This document shows positions 6,556-6,916 of a stretch of 6,916 bases of DNA, piece after piece. The stretch is from contig NVUP01000010.1 of assembly GCA_002401945.1 (NCBI GenBank), positions 122,723-129,638 on the forward strand, in the 5' to 3' direction. Positions within the stretch are counted from its first letter, which is position 1; every line of letters begins with the position of its first letter. Source of the stretch: Paracoccaceae bacterium. GTDB lineage: Bacteria; Pseudomonadota; Alphaproteobacteria; Rhodobacterales; Rhodobacteraceae. The notes below the pieces were generated by a model. The model was given only the letters and a program-made list of their open reading frames with translations, did not search any database and had not been told where the DNA came from. The position numbers and the translations under genes were made by a program.

Positions 6556-6612
6556 CCCTGGGCACCATTTTACCAGCTAACCCATTGGTTTCGCTCCAGC
6601 TTTTAACCGCTG

Positions 6613-6916
6613 CTAGGAGCCGTAGACCATGTCGCCCCACGTGACGGCCTTCATCCACTTCCTGACGACATCCATCGGGTAGCCAGAGCCGTATCCATGG
6701 CCAACTCCATCAGTCTGCCAACCCCCGATCTGATCAACTATGTCGGCGGGGCACTCAACAGCTCTGAGACGGTCCCGCATCGAGTGGCGGAAGCTATGCA
6801 TCGAACATCCGTCAGGTGCGTGTTCCCTCATCCACTTGTTCAGCGCAGCGCTCGCTGCATTGGCGTTCGTCATGTTTGTCTTGTTGTACCGAGGGAAGGC
6901 AAACTGGGAGGTGGGT
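6613..6916 (-). CDS. Tyrosine recombinase (phage/island integrase), C-terminal part, runs off the right edge
   Basis: The last 100 codons of a site-specific integrase that cuts and rejoins DNA through a tyrosine to insert or excise a mobile element. The - strand frame is open to base 6916, so the ATG at 6873 is internal and the N-terminal DNA-binding and core domains lie beyond the window. Counting from that Met, catalytic box II is seen: His26 and Arg29 in HSFRH, Trp52 in IGGW (Trp in the usual second His position, which is known in the family), and nucleophile Tyr61 in GHGYGSGY, nine residues after Trp52 as expected. The C-terminus (PMDVVRKWMKAVTW) resembles integrases I associate with alphaproteobacterial islands. 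It converges with the helicase-like gene and ends 292 bases from it, beside the repeats at 6428-6555. The visible part shows no frameshift, so it may be active, but the rest cannot be seen. Confidence 0.88.
   Translation of the reverse strand, partial: PTSQFAFPRYNKTNMTNANAASAALNKWMREHAPDGCSMHSFRHSMRDRLRAVECPADIVDQIGGWQTDGVGHGYGSGYPMDVVRKWMKAVTWGDMVYGS

Larger units (their letters stand above)
6321..6612. other. Convergent intergenic region between helicase-like gene and integrase
   Basis: A 292-base stretch between two convergent genes with no supportable coding sequence. It holds an 8-base C run and a small hairpin (6367-6386), a pair of GTAGACCA octamers (6428-6447), two related copies of GTGCCTGT-ACGG (6452-6465 and 6518-6530) and an inverted repeat (6540-6555). 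This repeat density beside a tyrosine recombinase suits an attachment region, but no T-rich intrinsic terminator is evident for either gene. Confidence 0.55.

Noticed and set aside
6547..6557. CTCTCCGCC resembling the 3' end of a bacterial tRNA-Ser, a common integration target
   Set aside because: No T-arm, anticodon arm or 5' acceptor half is visible upstream, so nothing beyond a nine-base likeness supports a tRNA or tRNA-derived site.

Overview
The window looks like a chromosomal segment of a marine alphaproteobacterium, most likely a roseobacter-group Rhodobacteraceae. This is an inference from the DctM/amidase/small membrane protein operon style, the roughly 58% G+C of a sampled stretch of it (bases 1021-1080), and an integrase of a type I associate with that family. 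No 16S rRNA or species marker is present.

Left third (1-2889): a tight, ordinary metabolic operon on the + strand. It holds the 3' part or whole of a TRAP transporter large permease (DctM type), an amidase-signature hydrolase whose start overlaps the permease stop, and a 64-residue two-helix membrane protein one base after the amidase stop. Together they suggest uptake of an organic anion or amide-type solute followed by amide hydrolysis.

Middle (2890-4553): a scarred accessory region. About 320 bp without a recognisable gene carries an imperfect 11-bp inverted repeat. A decayed C-terminal piece of a D12-class adenine-N6 DNA methyltransferase follows on the - strand, cut off at its DPPY motif and frameshifted near its C-terminus. 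Within about 20 bp of the DPPY end, on the + strand, begins the C-terminal ATP-binding half of a GHKL histidine-kinase-like protein with no start codon. It overlaps by 11 bp a receiver-domain protein that keeps the acidic pocket, a candidate phosphoacceptor Asp, and Thr and Lys positions, but seems to lose its C-terminal region. This kinase/receiver pair is more A+T-rich than its flanks (two sampled lines 42%, one 47%) and looks like the remains of a signalling or conflict-type two-gene operon trimmed at both ends.

Right third (4554-6916): a 588-residue helicase-like P-loop ATPase (DPGVGKT, WDEE, a QGLCRASVR-like motif VI) begins 11 bp after the receiver gene. It converges on a tyrosine recombinase gene on the - strand that runs off the right edge. 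The 292 bp between them hold repeated GTAGACCA octamers and a GCGGA-6-TCCGC inverted repeat that could be integrase binding sites. I read the right two thirds as part of an integrated mobile element or genomic island that picked up and broke several cargo genes downstream of a core metabolic operon. The only candidate for an undescribed system is the HATPase/receiver/helicase cluster. The present copy appears damaged, so intact homologues would be needed to define it.
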